From Thalassotalea sp. 42_200_T64 (lineage in GTDB: Bacteria > Pseudomonadota > Gammaproteobacteria > Enterobacterales > Alteromonadaceae), in assembly GCA_002162925.1 (NCBI GenBank), contig MABC01000044.1, positions 1 to 32,390 on the forward strand: 32,390 nucleotides of DNA, written 5' to 3'. The notes under the pieces were generated by a model. The model worked only from the letters and a program-made list of their open reading frames with translations. It was not told the DNA's origin and made no database searches. Made by a program: the position numbers and the translations under genes. This document shows, piece by piece, positions 1 through 7,813 of the stretch. Each line of letters opens with the position of its first letter. Position 1 is the first letter of the stretch.

Positions 1-83
1 AAGAGCCCGAATATAAGCACGCATCTAATATTTTTAATATTTTTACTTGTACAATATGAGGAGTCCATATAAGCGGTTGCCGA

Positions 84-167
84 GAATAACCATTACTACA
101 TAACTGCGCCTTGTATTGGAATCGCTCAAGAACTCTGAAACCTGCATCTTGAAGTGGAGCGGGTATA
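84..167 (+). repeat. Partial copy of the MITE-like repeat (right end)
   Basis: These 84 bases align without gaps to 8041-8124, the right end of the MITE-like element further along, with about 74 of 84 positions identical by eye. The shared part runs from a GAAT(A/G)ACCATTACTAC stretch to the terminal CGGGTATA. Upstream of base 84 the sequence does not match the other copy, so this copy is truncated or strongly diverged on its left. It lies 5' of an intrinsic terminator. Confidence 0.75.
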
Positions 168-194
168 GATCAATCCAATATTCGTTTACCGTTT

Positions 195-230
195 AAACAG
201 CCAGTTATTTTAATAACTGGCTGTTTGTTT
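195..230 (+). terminator. Rho-independent terminator of an upstream gene
   Basis: A perfect 15-bp inverted repeat (195-209 with 212-226) is followed by TTTGTTTT, the pattern of an intrinsic terminator reading rightwards. The gene it serves ends before the window. Bases 1-347 hold no convincing coding sequence, only the repeat fragment, this terminator and the rnd upstream region. Confidence 0.8.
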
Positions 231-347
231 TCTAGGCACTTACCCGGCGATCAATCAATATCAGTTGACACTTAAGAGCTAAGCATCGAAACTGCTTGTC
301 TAAAAGATTTATACCAAGCTCAATAATTTATTAATAAAGGAAATAAA

Positions 348-1478
348 GTGCAATTTACCTACATTCAAGATCAACAAGAATTGCTTCGATATTGTCAGCA
401 AGTTAGTCATGCTGAGGTCTTAGCCGTTGATACTGAATTTGTCCGTACCCGTACCTTGTATCCGAATCTTGGTTTAATTCAAGCCTATGATGGCAATGAA
501 CTGGCGTTAATCGATCCCGTTGCCATTGATGATTTAGAGCCGTTTTGGCAATTATTGCGCGATGAGTCATTGCTGAAAGTTATCCACTCATGCTCAGAAG
601 ACCTGGAAGTATTTCTTCAATCAGGTAATTGCAAACCGGCGAATATGATCGATTCGCAAGTGATCATGTCATTTTTAGGTCATGGCTTATCCATGGGCTA
701 TGCGGCGATGATCAAACATTATCTCGATCTTGAGCTTGATAAAAGTGAATCGCGTACCGATTGGATGAAACGGCCATTAAGCGAAAGCCAGATGCATTAT
801 GCGGCCGCCGATGTACTGCATTTACATCAAATTAGTGAACGCTTGTTTAGTGATATTCACCAGGTTGGTTTTTATCAGGCAGCCAAACTAGAGTCACAAC
901 AACAAATTGAAAAAAAATTCACCCCGATTGACGCCGATTTGTTATACCTTGAAAATAAACAGGCGTGGAAATTACAACCCCAGCAATTGTTATTTTTGCA
1001 ACATTTATTGGTCTGGCGTTATGAGCAAGCGGTTCAGCGTAATTTACCGTTAAGTTTTGTCGCTAAAGAACATACCTTGATGATTTTGGCACAACGTAAC
1101 CCGCAAAGTGTCGGGGCGATGGCCAACTATGACGGTGTCGATATTCTGGATGTGCGCCATAAAGGCAAAGCCATGTTAAATGTATTGAAAACAGCCAATA
1201 AAGAGCCGGTTGAAGTGTATCCGTCAAAGTTAACTCGTCTGGATTCTTACCCCAATTATAAGCAAGTATTTAAGGCGGTTAAGCAAAAAATTGCCGTACT
1301 TGCCAAACAACAAAATTTAGATCCGCAAATTGTTGCCGGCAAAAAGCAAATTCATCAGTTTTTATCATGGTTTTGGCAGTTGAACCAGCAGAAAATCGAA
1401 AAGGTTGACCTGTTAACTGGCTGGCGTGGTAAGTTATTTGCGAAAGATTTGGCTGAATTTTCCGGTAATGGTTTTTAA
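348..1478 (+). CDS. rnd: Ribonuclease D
   Basis: This is a 3'-to-5' exoribonuclease that trims tRNA precursors and other small stable RNAs. The N-terminal DEDDy exonuclease domain shows motif I VDTEF (D28, E30), motif II with D85 in CSEDLEVF, and motif III with Y151 and D155 in YAAADV, so all metal-binding residues are present. An HRDC nucleic-acid-binding domain follows at about residues 210-290. The length, 376 residues, is typical. Translation starts at GTG, with AAAGG seven bases upstream. In E. coli rnd lies beside minEDC and ycgL; here ycgL follows directly and no min genes lie between. Confidence 0.97.
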   Translation: MQFTYIQDQQELLRYCQQVSHAEVLAVDTEFVRTRTLYPNLGLIQAYDGNELALIDPVAIDDLEPFWQLLRDESLLKVIHSCSEDLEVFLQSGNCKPANMIDSQVIMSFLGHGLSMGYAAMIKHYLDLELDKSESRTDWMKRPLSESQMHYAAADVLHLHQISERLFSDIHQVGFYQAAKLESQQQIEKKFTPIDADLLYLENKQAWKLQPQQLLFLQHLLVWRYEQAVQRNLPLSFVAKEHTLMILAQRNPQSVGAMANYDGVDILDVRHKGKAMLNVLKTANKEPVEVYPSKLTRLDSYPNYKQVFKAVKQKIAVLAKQQNLDPQIVAGKKQIHQFLSWFWQLNQQKIEKVDLLTGWRGKLFAKDLAEFSGNGF

Positions 1479-1561
1479 TCAATAATCGCGCTAATTTCAC
1501 TTTCGAGAACCGCGCATTTAATGGTATATTTTGCTTATTATGTAATTACAGTGATTTAGCC

Positions 1562-1849
1562 ATGTTGTGTGCGATTTATAAAAGCTCAAAGAAACAAGAA
1601 ACCTATTTATACGTGTTGAAACGTGATGATTTTTCAGCGGTGCCAGAAGCCTTGCTGACTACCTTTGGCACTCCGCAATTTGTTACCTTGCTAAACCTTG
1701 CCAACCGTGCCAAATTAGCATTAGCAGACATCGAAAAAGTAAAAGCGGGTATGCAACAGTATGGCTTTTATTTACAACTGCCACCACCGACGGAAGATTT
1801 ATTAAAAACGCACCGTGCCAGTAACGGTAGTGATGATTTAACGGAGTAA
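1562..1849 (+). CDS. ycgL: YcgL domain protein
   Basis: A 95-residue protein that matches the YcgL family along its whole length: the start [11 protein letters not shown], a central VPEALL..FG segment and [11 protein letters not shown] near the C-terminus are family hallmarks. It has no signal peptide or membrane segment, so it is probably cytoplasmic. The molecular role of the family is not established. It is followed after two bases by the lytic transglycosylase gene and is probably co-transcribed with it. The ribosome binding site is weak. Confidence 0.93.
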   Translation: MLCAIYKSSKKQETYLYVLKRDDFSAVPEALLTTFGTPQFVTLLNLANRAKLALADIEKVKAGMQQYGFYLQLPPPTEDLLKTHRASNGSDDLTE

Positions 1850-1851
1850 AA

Positions 1852-2901
1852 ATGAACCTGAAAAAACGCCTGGCCGCCTTCCTCTTTGCCAGTTCAGCCT
1901 TATCTTCTCTGGCAGCAACTGCGCAAGTTGCTGCACAGCCTCAGCAACCAGCCAAAATTAGCTTCGAAAATTATGTCGTGCAATTAAAGCAGCAAGCGAT
2001 TGCCAAAGGCTTTTCGAGCGAATTAGTTGAACAGAGCTTCAAAAACGTTACTTTCCATAAGCGTGCGGTAAAAGCGGATAAAAACCAGCCTGAGCATGTT
2101 GAAACGTTAGAAACGTATTTACCTAAGAGAGTCTCTGACTGGAAAGTCGATAAAGCCCGGGAAATGTTGAAAACCCATAGTAAAGAGCTCTCTAGAATTG
2201 GCAAACAATTTGGTGTACAACCACGTTTCATCGTATCTTTATGGGCATTAGAATCAAATTTTGGCAAAATTACCGGCAATTACAGTGTGGTTTCCGCGTT
2301 ATCGACCATGGCTTATGAAGGCCGACGAGAAACGTTTTTTAAAAGCCAGCTTTTTGATGCACTCACCATTTTGCAGCAAGGCCATATTAAAGTTGAAAAT
2401 ATGAAGGGTTCTTGGGCTGGCGCTATGGGCCACAATCAGTTTATGCCAAGTTCATTCTTAGCCTATGCTGCCGATGGAGATGGTGACGGTAAAAAAGATA
2501 TCTGGAACAACACTTCCGATGTATTCGCTTCAATTGCCAATTACCTGAAAAAAGTTGGCTGGAATAGTGATATTACCTGGGCAAGACAAGTACAATTGCC
2601 GGCAGATTTTGATTACAGCTTAGCCATTCCACAAAAAACCGGCGGCCGTAAACCCTGGTTAACACACTGGTCTCGCACTGAGATGAAACTTGCTGACTGG
2701 AATAGCGTCGGCGTGAGAAAATATAATGGTGGTCAACTGCCAAAGGTTGACATCAAAGCGGCGATGGTTTTTCCTGACGGTGAACAAGGCCGCGCGTATT
2801 TAGCCTACGACAATTACAAATCACTAATGCATTGGAATTTATCTTACTATTTTGTCACCAGCGTTGGCCATTTAGCCGATAGAATTAAATTCGATCGGTA
2901 A
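1852..2901 (+). CDS. Secreted lytic murein transglycosylase, MltB family
   Basis: This enzyme cleaves the MurNAc-GlcNAc bond of peptidoglycan in the periplasm, leaving 1,6-anhydro-MurNAc ends. Residues 1 to about 25 form a signal peptide (KK, a hydrophobic run, then ATAQ). No lipobox cysteine is seen, so the product should be soluble rather than an outer-membrane lipoprotein like E. coli MltB. The likely catalytic glutamate is E134 in WALESNFG, and GAMGHNQFMPSSF and DGDGDGKKDIWN are further SLT_2/MltB motifs. The length, 349 residues, fits the family. ACGGAG upstream gives a good ribosome binding site. The start lies two bases after the ycgL stop, suggesting one transcript. Confidence 0.93.
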   Translation: MNLKKRLAAFLFASSALSSLAATAQVAAQPQQPAKISFENYVVQLKQQAIAKGFSSELVEQSFKNVTFHKRAVKADKNQPEHVETLETYLPKRVSDWKVDKAREMLKTHSKELSRIGKQFGVQPRFIVSLWALESNFGKITGNYSVVSALSTMAYEGRRETFFKSQLFDALTILQQGHIKVENMKGSWAGAMGHNQFMPSSFLAYAADGDGDGKKDIWNNTSDVFASIANYLKKVGWNSDITWARQVQLPADFDYSLAIPQKTGGRKPWLTHWSRTEMKLADWNSVGVRKYNGGQLPKVDIKAAMVFPDGEQGRAYLAYDNYKSLMHWNLSYYFVTSVGHLADRIKFDR

Positions 2902-2908
2902 TTTCCTG

Positions 2909-2955
2909 CCGTTATCATTGAAGATGCAGCTTTTCTGCACTTTCAATGGTGACGG
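2909..2955 (+). other. Long RNA hairpin after the lytic transglycosylase gene
   Basis: Bases 2909-2929 can pair with 2935-2955 around a CTTTT loop. There are 17 Watson-Crick pairs, three G-U wobbles and one mismatch when read as + strand RNA. The wobbles would become A-C mismatches on the other strand, so the structure favours + strand RNA. No T tract follows, so it may be a 3' stabilising or Rho-related element rather than a standard terminator. Confidence 0.6.
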
Positions 2956-3070
2956 GTGTATACTGTATCATAGTTATCTAAGTAACCTGAACTCATGATA
3001 ATGAGTGCTGCTTATTTCGAATTCAGCTTAAGTATATTACCCACTTTAACCAGTGGGTTTTGAGGTTTAT

Positions 3071-3634
3071 GTGTCCCGTAAAAAATCTTTGAAAAAACCG
3101 AATGAAGTCACCCAACCAATCGAGCCTTTTTGGCAAACTAAATCATTGAGTGAAATGACCGAAACTGAATGGGAATCTTTGTGTGACGGTTGCGGTAAAT
3201 GTTGTTTGCATAAGATTATCGAAGAAGAGATTGATGCTGACAGTGAGCTAGAAGACGAGGGCTTACAATCGCCTACCGATTATATTCGCGAAGGTGAAGA
3301 GATGCTCTATACCAACGTGGTGTGTTATTTGCTAAATGACAAAACCTGCCAATGCAGTAAATATACCGAGCGCACTCGGTTGGTGCCGGATTGTGTGAAA
3401 CTGACTCAACAAAACCTTGACGATATCTTCTTTATGCCAGATAGCTGTGCTTATCGTCGCCTGCAAGAAGGGCGTGGATTACCGTCATGGCATCCGCTAT
3501 TACATAAAGGCAAAAAATTGGCAATGCACAAAGCAGGCATGTCGGTTCGTGGCAAAGTGATAAAAGATAATGAAGTGGATTTACAAGCCTATGAAGAACA
3601 TTTGGTTACCTGGCCGTTGGCGGATATCGATTAA
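3071..3634 (+). CDS. ycgN: YcgN family cysteine-cluster protein
   Basis: A UPF0260/YkgJ-type protein with the conserved CDGCGKCCLH cluster near the N-terminus and further cysteines in NDKTCQCSKY and VPDCVKL; these probably bind zinc or an iron-sulfur centre. Its function is unknown. The start chosen is GTG at 3071, because GAGG lies about five bases upstream. A GTG at 3053 in the same frame would add six residues but lacks such a site. An acidic insert of about 20 residues (EEEIDADSELEDEG and following) separates the cysteine cluster from YTNVVCYLL, where the E. coli protein, as remembered, has only a few residues. It stands between the transglycosylase and tapT genes. Confidence 0.93.
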   Translation: MSRKKSLKKPNEVTQPIEPFWQTKSLSEMTETEWESLCDGCGKCCLHKIIEEEIDADSELEDEGLQSPTDYIREGEEMLYTNVVCYLLNDKTCQCSKYTERTRLVPDCVKLTQQNLDDIFFMPDSCAYRRLQEGRGLPSWHPLLHKGKKLAMHKAGMSVRGKVIKDNEVDLQAYEEHLVTWPLADID

Positions 3635-3662
3635 CTGATTTTTAAATTAAATTATAAACCTT

Positions 3663-4511
3663 ATGCACGCATTTCATCGCCTTTATCAACAACGCAAAAG
3701 CATTAGCACGAAAGCATACAAATCTCGAGGCTGGAAGGTTAAGCGCTGTGATTTTTGCCGTTTAGCCGAGCAATATTGTATTTGCCAATTACGCAAACAA
3801 AGCAACAGTCGTTGCAGTTTTTTACTGTTGATGTCGGATGATGAAGTCTTAAAACCTAGTAATACTGGGCGATTGATCGCCGATATCATTCCCGATACCC
3901 ATGCTTTTATTTGGCATCGCACTGAGGTAGATGAGAAATTATTATCTGTAATAGAAGACGATAAATATCAGCCTTTTTTGGTCTTCCCAAGTGAGTATGC
4001 AGGCGAACGACCGCGCGTGTTTAAACAGCAACCTGACGTTATTGATCACAATAAAATACCACTTTTTATCTTGATTGATGCCACCTGGCGACAAGCGAAG
4101 AGAATTTTTAGAAAAAGTGAGTATTTGGCGCAGCTACCAATAGTGTCTATTGAGTCTGTAATAACAGAGTCGGTATTGGCTGAGTCTGCAATTGAGTGTG
4201 CTAATCCTGTCAACAATAGCGCTGAGCAAGTTAACACTGAGCAAGTTAACGAAAAACAACATGCCACCGTGCTCAATTACGACTCAAAATACCAGTTAAG
4301 AAAAGCTGAGAAACCAGGACAACTAGGCACTGCCGAAGTTGCCGCCAAGGTATTGCAATTGTTCGGTGAAAATGAAAGTGCAAAACTGCTCGATCTTTGG
4401 TTTGATGTCTTTAGTTTTCGCTACCAACAAGCCGTAAAGCAAACCAATAAAGCCAATCCACGAGCGGTTGAAAATTATCAACAATATGTCAGCGAACGAA
4501 AACTAAAATAG
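3663..4511 (+). CDS. tapT: tRNA-uridine aminocarboxypropyltransferase (DTW domain)
   Basis: A DTW-domain protein of the TapT/YfiP type, which transfers the aminocarboxypropyl group of S-adenosylmethionine to uridine in tRNA (acp3U47 in E. coli). Four cysteines (C29, C32, C39, C41) form the N-terminal metal-type cluster. The signature is D139-A-T-W142, with Ala where the family name has Thr or Gly, followed by RQAKRIFRKS. Residues 163-203 are a low-complexity insert with repeated ESV/AES and EQVN units that the shorter E. coli protein appears to lack. The conserved KPGQLGTAE segment follows. It begins 29 bases after ycgN on the same strand. Confidence 0.9.
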   Translation: MHAFHRLYQQRKSISTKAYKSRGWKVKRCDFCRLAEQYCICQLRKQSNSRCSFLLLMSDDEVLKPSNTGRLIADIIPDTHAFIWHRTEVDEKLLSVIEDDKYQPFLVFPSEYAGERPRVFKQQPDVIDHNKIPLFILIDATWRQAKRIFRKSEYLAQLPIVSIESVITESVLAESAIECANPVNNSAEQVNTEQVNEKQHATVLNYDSKYQLRKAEKPGQLGTAEVAAKVLQLFGENESAKLLDLWFDVFSFRYQQAVKQTNKANPRAVENYQQYVSERKLK

Positions 4512-4692
4512 CGGCTCTGTAACCTGCATCTGAAATATACCACCTGCATTAGCTCTGACTTTGACGATATATTCAGACCGGCCCATAAAATTGTAGTGAT
4601 CAATCAACATTTATTTTAATTAAACAATCTATTGCAACTGGCGTGTTTTTTAGCGAAAGTAAAGCATGTTAATACAGAGTTTTAGGTGAACT

Positions 4693-5607
4693 ATGGTAAT
4701 GCAAACGCTTCAACCTTCAATAAAAATCAGTCCTCAGTCTAAGATATTCTCAGCGCTATTTATGGCTCTAAGTTTCAGTTGTTTCGCTGAAGATGAGATC
4801 TTTATCGCTGAGTTAAAGCAGGATAAAGTCATTTCAGTTAAAAATATAACGAAACGATCGGGTTATGACAATCAACCACATTTTACTCCAGACAATAGCC
4901 AACTTTTCTATACCGCTATGTACGGTGAAGGTGATGACGCTCAAACTGACAGCATCAGTTATGATATTAAAACGGGAATCAGCACAAATTTGACTAATTC
5001 TTTAGCCAGTGAGTATTCACCTACTGTGATGCCTGGCAATCAATCGTTTTCGGTGATTTATGTTGGCGAAGATGGTCGCCAAAGGCTGTCTAAATATCCC
5101 CTAAATGGAGGACAGGCCAGTTCTTTAGTGACTCAGCTAAACAAAAAATTTAAAGACATTGGTTATCAGGTTTGGCTAAATAAAGATGAATTATTATTGT
5201 TTGTGTTGGCACAACCGATGCAGCTGCAACGAGTAAACCTGAGCACTGGCAATGCTCATATATTGGATACAGACATTGGCAGGACCTTAAGGAAGTTGCC
5301 TAGTAGTAGACTTTTTAGCTACACCAAAGCCAAGGCCGATAAATGGCAGTTACACGTTTATGATCCGAAAGCGGGTTCCATTGCCGAAAAAACCACCTTG
5401 CCAATGGATAACATGTACTATGCCTGGCATCGCAATGGCCATTTACTCTCGGCTGATAAAGCGGTAGTGATGAAAACTGATATTTGGCAAACCAAAGCTA
5501 TCTGGCAGCCTTGGATTGATTTTTCAAACTACTGTTCTGGCAGCATCACTCGTATGGATATGGCAAGTAATGGCGCTATGTTGGCGTTTGTTTGTAATAC
5601 GGAATAA
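4693..5607 (+). CDS. Secreted TolB-like beta-propeller (PD40) protein
   Basis: A 304-residue protein with a probable signal peptide (hydrophobic FSALFMALSFSCFA at about residues 19-32), so it is likely periplasmic. It has PD40/TolB-type blades, seen in YDNQPHFTPDNSQLFY and weaker later repeats. This is a WD40-like fold that usually binds a ligand or protein; no catalytic motif is visible. TAGGTGA before the ATG is the ribosome binding site. It appears monocistronic: 181 bases separate it from tapT and a hairpin repeat follows. The specific role is not recognised. Confidence 0.75.
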   Translation: MVMQTLQPSIKISPQSKIFSALFMALSFSCFAEDEIFIAELKQDKVISVKNITKRSGYDNQPHFTPDNSQLFYTAMYGEGDDAQTDSISYDIKTGISTNLTNSLASEYSPTVMPGNQSFSVIYVGEDGRQRLSKYPLNGGQASSLVTQLNKKFKDIGYQVWLNKDELLLFVLAQPMQLQRVNLSTGNAHILDTDIGRTLRKLPSSRLFSYTKAKADKWQLHVYDPKAGSIAEKTTLPMDNMYYAWHRNGHLLSADKAVVMKTDIWQTKAIWQPWIDFSNYCSGSITRMDMASNGAMLAFVCNTE

Positions 5608-5621
5608 AGGAAAATTTAAGT

Positions 5622-5688
5622 AAAGCACGTTTTGAAGCAAGGGGGTGTTAGGCGAACGCCGGGACCCCCTAAATTCAAAACGTGCTTT
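5622..5688. repeat. REP-like palindromic repeat, short form
   Basis: A perfect 15-bp inverted repeat (5622-5636 with 5674-5688) encloses AGGGGGT/ACCCCCT (5640-5646 with 5664-5670) and a GGCG-AA-CGCC tip. The outer arm (AAGCACGTTTTGAAGC then AAGGGGGT) also occurs in the repeat near 25356-25521, so both belong to one family. It lies between convergent genes and may terminate or stabilise both transcripts. Confidence 0.75.
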
Positions 5689-5703
5689 GATAACATATTA
5701 ATT

Positions 5704-6228
5704 TTACAAGCTTATAACTTTCCCCGTCTCTCGATACTTTTTCGCATTATCAACATAATGCTTAGCCCCGTTGGCTATCATCTCCCTATGCTCGGCTGAT
5801 AATTCTTTAACAATTTTACCCGGACTGCCAAGTACCATGGAACCATCCGGTACCATCATGTTTTCGGGGATTAAGGTATTGGCACCGATCAAACACTCTT
5901 TACCTATCGTTGCGCCATTTAGCACTACGGCATTCATTCCCACCAAACTGCCATCACCTATGGTGCAGCCATGTAACATGACTTTGTGGCCTATGGTGAC
6001 GTTTTTTCCGATGAACAGGGGAGCGTTAGCATCGACATGTAATACACTGCCATCCTGGACGTTGCTATTTTCGCCTATGGTAATGGTGTCATTATCGGCT
6101 CTTATCACTACGTTAAACCAAATGCTGGCATTATTTTCAAGGGTAACTTCGCCGATTAAGGCTGCGTTTGGTGCGACAAAATAATCACCGTTAAAATGTG
6201 GTTGTTTATCGCCTATTTGGTAAATCAT
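5704..6228 (-). CDS. yrdA: Gamma carbonic anhydrase family protein
   Basis: A left-handed beta-helix (hexapeptide repeat) protein of 174 residues, resembling E. coli YrdA and archaeal Cam. The three zinc-ligand histidines are present (H64, H81, H86, in SVLHVD, GHKV and LHGC). NVVIRADNDTI and VQDGSVLHVD are family motifs. Some members hydrate CO2 and others show no measurable activity, so the reaction is inferred. It is probably cytoplasmic and trimeric. The gene stands alone on the minus strand, convergent with the propeller gene and divergent from the PilZ gene. Confidence 0.92.
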   Translation of the reverse strand: MIYQIGDKQPHFNGDYFVAPNAALIGEVTLENNASIWFNVVIRADNDTITIGENSNVQDGSVLHVDANAPLFIGKNVTIGHKVMLHGCTIGDGSLVGMNAVVLNGATIGKECLIGANTLIPENMMVPDGSMVLGSPGKIVKELSAEHREMIANGAKHYVDNAKKYRETGKVISL

Positions 6229-6304
6229 TTATCATCCTTATCTTTTTATACAATAAAACTTGCTATTATTTATATAGTTATCAAATGATAATATAACTCG
6301 AAAT

Positions 6305-6334
6305 TTGGAAATTTTAAAGATATGTTGTTATATT
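6305..6334 (+). promoter_or_regulatory. Possible promoter of the PilZ-ParA-RHH cluster
   Basis: TTGGAA at 6305-6310 and TATATT at 6329-6334, 18 bases apart, resemble sigma-70 -35 and -10 boxes about 90 bases before the PilZ gene. The surrounding sequence is very AT-rich, so this could be chance. Confidence 0.35.
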
Positions 6335-6421
6335 GAATATACCAGCTAAAGTTTTTAGTAGAATAATTTTTGTAATTTGGTTGTAGTAGGGTCAAAGCTC
6401 TAATAAAGGACGTTAATAATA

Positions 6422-6730
6422 ATGACAGACCACAAAGAAGATATCATCGATCGTCGCCAAAATAGTCGAATAAATATGGAGCAAGAACTCGTCGATATTA
6501 CTTGGCTCGACGGCGGTGGTCAGGCGCATCAAGTAAAATGTTTATGTGATGATTTTTCCAGAGGTGGTATGCGGATAGAGCATGATTTCGCTATCAGTGT
6601 AAATACCGTGGTGAATTTTAAATTTCAAGCCGACCACCCAGAAAGTCGCACTATACCTGCGACCGTAGTCCGTTGCCTGGAATTAATTAATGGCAAATTT
6701 TCGATTGGCTTTAAAATGCATGAGCAGTAA
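6422..6730 (+). CDS. PilZ domain protein (c-di-GMP receptor type)
   Basis: A single-domain PilZ protein of 102 residues. Both c-di-GMP-binding signatures are visible: an RxxxR-type motif in DRRQNSR (R12, R16) and DxSxxG in DDFSRGG (D44, S46, G49). It therefore probably binds cyclic di-GMP and passes the signal to a partner protein. The partner is unknown; the next gene, 55 bases on, encodes a ParA-type ATPase and may be on the same transcript. AAAGGA lies about nine bases before the ATG. Confidence 0.9.
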   Translation: MTDHKEDIIDRRQNSRINMEQELVDITWLDGGGQAHQVKCLCDDFSRGGMRIEHDFAISVNTVVNFKFQADHPESRTIPATVVRCLELINGKFSIGFKMHEQ

Positions 6731-6785
6731 TACAACAGCTGTAATTAGTAAACCCGGATAAAGAATAATAAGCAAGGAAATAATT

Positions 6786-7454
6786 ATGATTTTGTTAGTT
6801 GGCGGGGAAAAGGGCGGTAGTGGTAAAAGTTGTTTGGCGCAAAATTTAGCCGTGTTTTTTGCCAAAGAGTTAGAAGCAACTGTGCTTATAGCTGATTGCG
6901 ATCCACAACGAACAACTTCAGATTGGATCCAGGCGCGCAATAACGACCCAAAGTTAGAAACCATTAACTGCATTCAGCTTTATGGTAAAATTCGTAATGA
7001 TTTGCTTAGCCTTAATGAACATTATGATTATGTTGTTGTTGATTGTGGCGGTTCGGATAATCTGGCGCTACGCGCTGCTATGTCGGTAGCTAACCACGTG
7101 CTCATTCCTATGCGGCCTAAACGTCGCGATATTAAAACCGCAACACACATGGAAGATATGCTTAGTACCTGTAAAATGGTCAACCCGAAGATGATAGCAT
7201 CGTTTGTGATAACCCAATGCCCTTCGCTACCGAATCAGGCTCCTCGCATACTGGAAGCCAAAGAAGTCTGTGCGTCTTTTGGCATTAATGTTTTAGATTC
7301 AATTACCTATGCACGTAATATTTACGATGACAGTGAAGAAAAAGGTACGTCTGTGTTTGAGGTTGAACCCGATGGCAAGGCGGCTAATGAAATTCGTAAC
7401 ATAGCCAATGAAATGCTGGCGATCAAACAGGAGATAAGTTATGAGTTTGGCTGA
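6786..7454 (+). CDS. ParA/ParF-type partition ATPase
   Basis: A 222-residue ParA-family ATPase. The deviant Walker A motif is EKGGSGKS (lysines K9 and K14), DCDPQRTTSDW is motif A', and D86 in YVVVDCGGS is Walker B. There is no N-terminal DNA-binding extension, so it is of the short ParF/MipZ-like type, which forms ATP-dependent dimers on the nucleoid or a surface and positions DNA or protein cargo. Its last 14 bases overlap the start of a ribbon-helix-helix gene, the organisation of type Ib partition pairs. It is far from any visible gidAB/parAB origin cluster, so it is unlikely to be the main chromosomal ParA. Confidence 0.9.
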   Translation: MILLVGGEKGGSGKSCLAQNLAVFFAKELEATVLIADCDPQRTTSDWIQARNNDPKLETINCIQLYGKIRNDLLSLNEHYDYVVVDCGGSDNLALRAAMSVANHVLIPMRPKRRDIKTATHMEDMLSTCKMVNPKMIASFVITQCPSLPNQAPRILEAKEVCASFGINVLDSITYARNIYDDSEEKGTSVFEVEPDGKAANEIRNIANEMLAIKQEISYEFG

Positions 7455-7794
7455 TCTTAAAAAACAGCACGCCTCTAAAATCAGACGCAATTTTACTGTG
7501 GATGAATTTATTGATGATGCCACAAACTATGCTATGGGTAAGTCACAAATTATTGATGCCGATATGCAGACGCAAACGGACCTGTTAAGTAAAAAAATTG
7601 CCGAAAAAATAGTGCCCTGTAAAGATAAGCCATTCAAGAAGGCTACTTTTACCTTAAGTGAAGATATCATTTCTCAACTCAATGAACTATCCGCGAAAAC
7701 ATCAATTTCTAAGTCGAGGTTATTGCGAATTTTAGTCAATAACTTTTATTACCTGGAAAATCCTAATAAATTAATTGTCTCGAAAGTAAAATAG
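7441..7794 (+). CDS. Ribbon-helix-helix partner of the ParA ATPase
   Basis: A 117-residue protein with a C-terminal ribbon-helix-helix pattern: a strand at about 66-72 (KKATFTL) and helices at about 73-86 and 89-104, followed by a basic tail. The N-terminal tail is mobile-looking and carries KIRR at residues 13-16, comparable in position to the arginine-bearing tail by which ParG stimulates ParF. It overlaps the ATPase gene by 14 bases, which implies translational coupling. It is probably the DNA-binding centromere protein and autorepressor of the pair. That role is inferred from architecture and context. Confidence 0.75.
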   Translation: MSLADLKKQHASKIRRNFTVDEFIDDATNYAMGKSQIIDADMQTQTDLLSKKIAEKIVPCKDKPFKKATFTLSEDIISQLNELSAKTSISKSRLLRILVNNFYYLENPNKLIVSKVK

Positions 7795-7813
7795 CGAATT
7801 AACTTTGATTATT

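Noticed and set aside
1..83. Possible 3' end of a coding sequence at the window start
   Set aside because: All three forward frames stop within 75 bases and none gives a recognisable C-terminus.
4515..4570. Short similarity (AACCTGCATCTGAAATATACC) to the right end of the MITE-like element
   Set aside because: Only about 20 bases resemble it and no partner terminal repeat is visible; it could be a remnant but chance cannot be excluded.
5771..6184. 137-codon open frame antisense to the gamma carbonic anhydrase gene
   Set aside because: It mirrors the hexapeptide-repeat coding sequence, has no recognisable domain, and the opposite strand is a clear family member.
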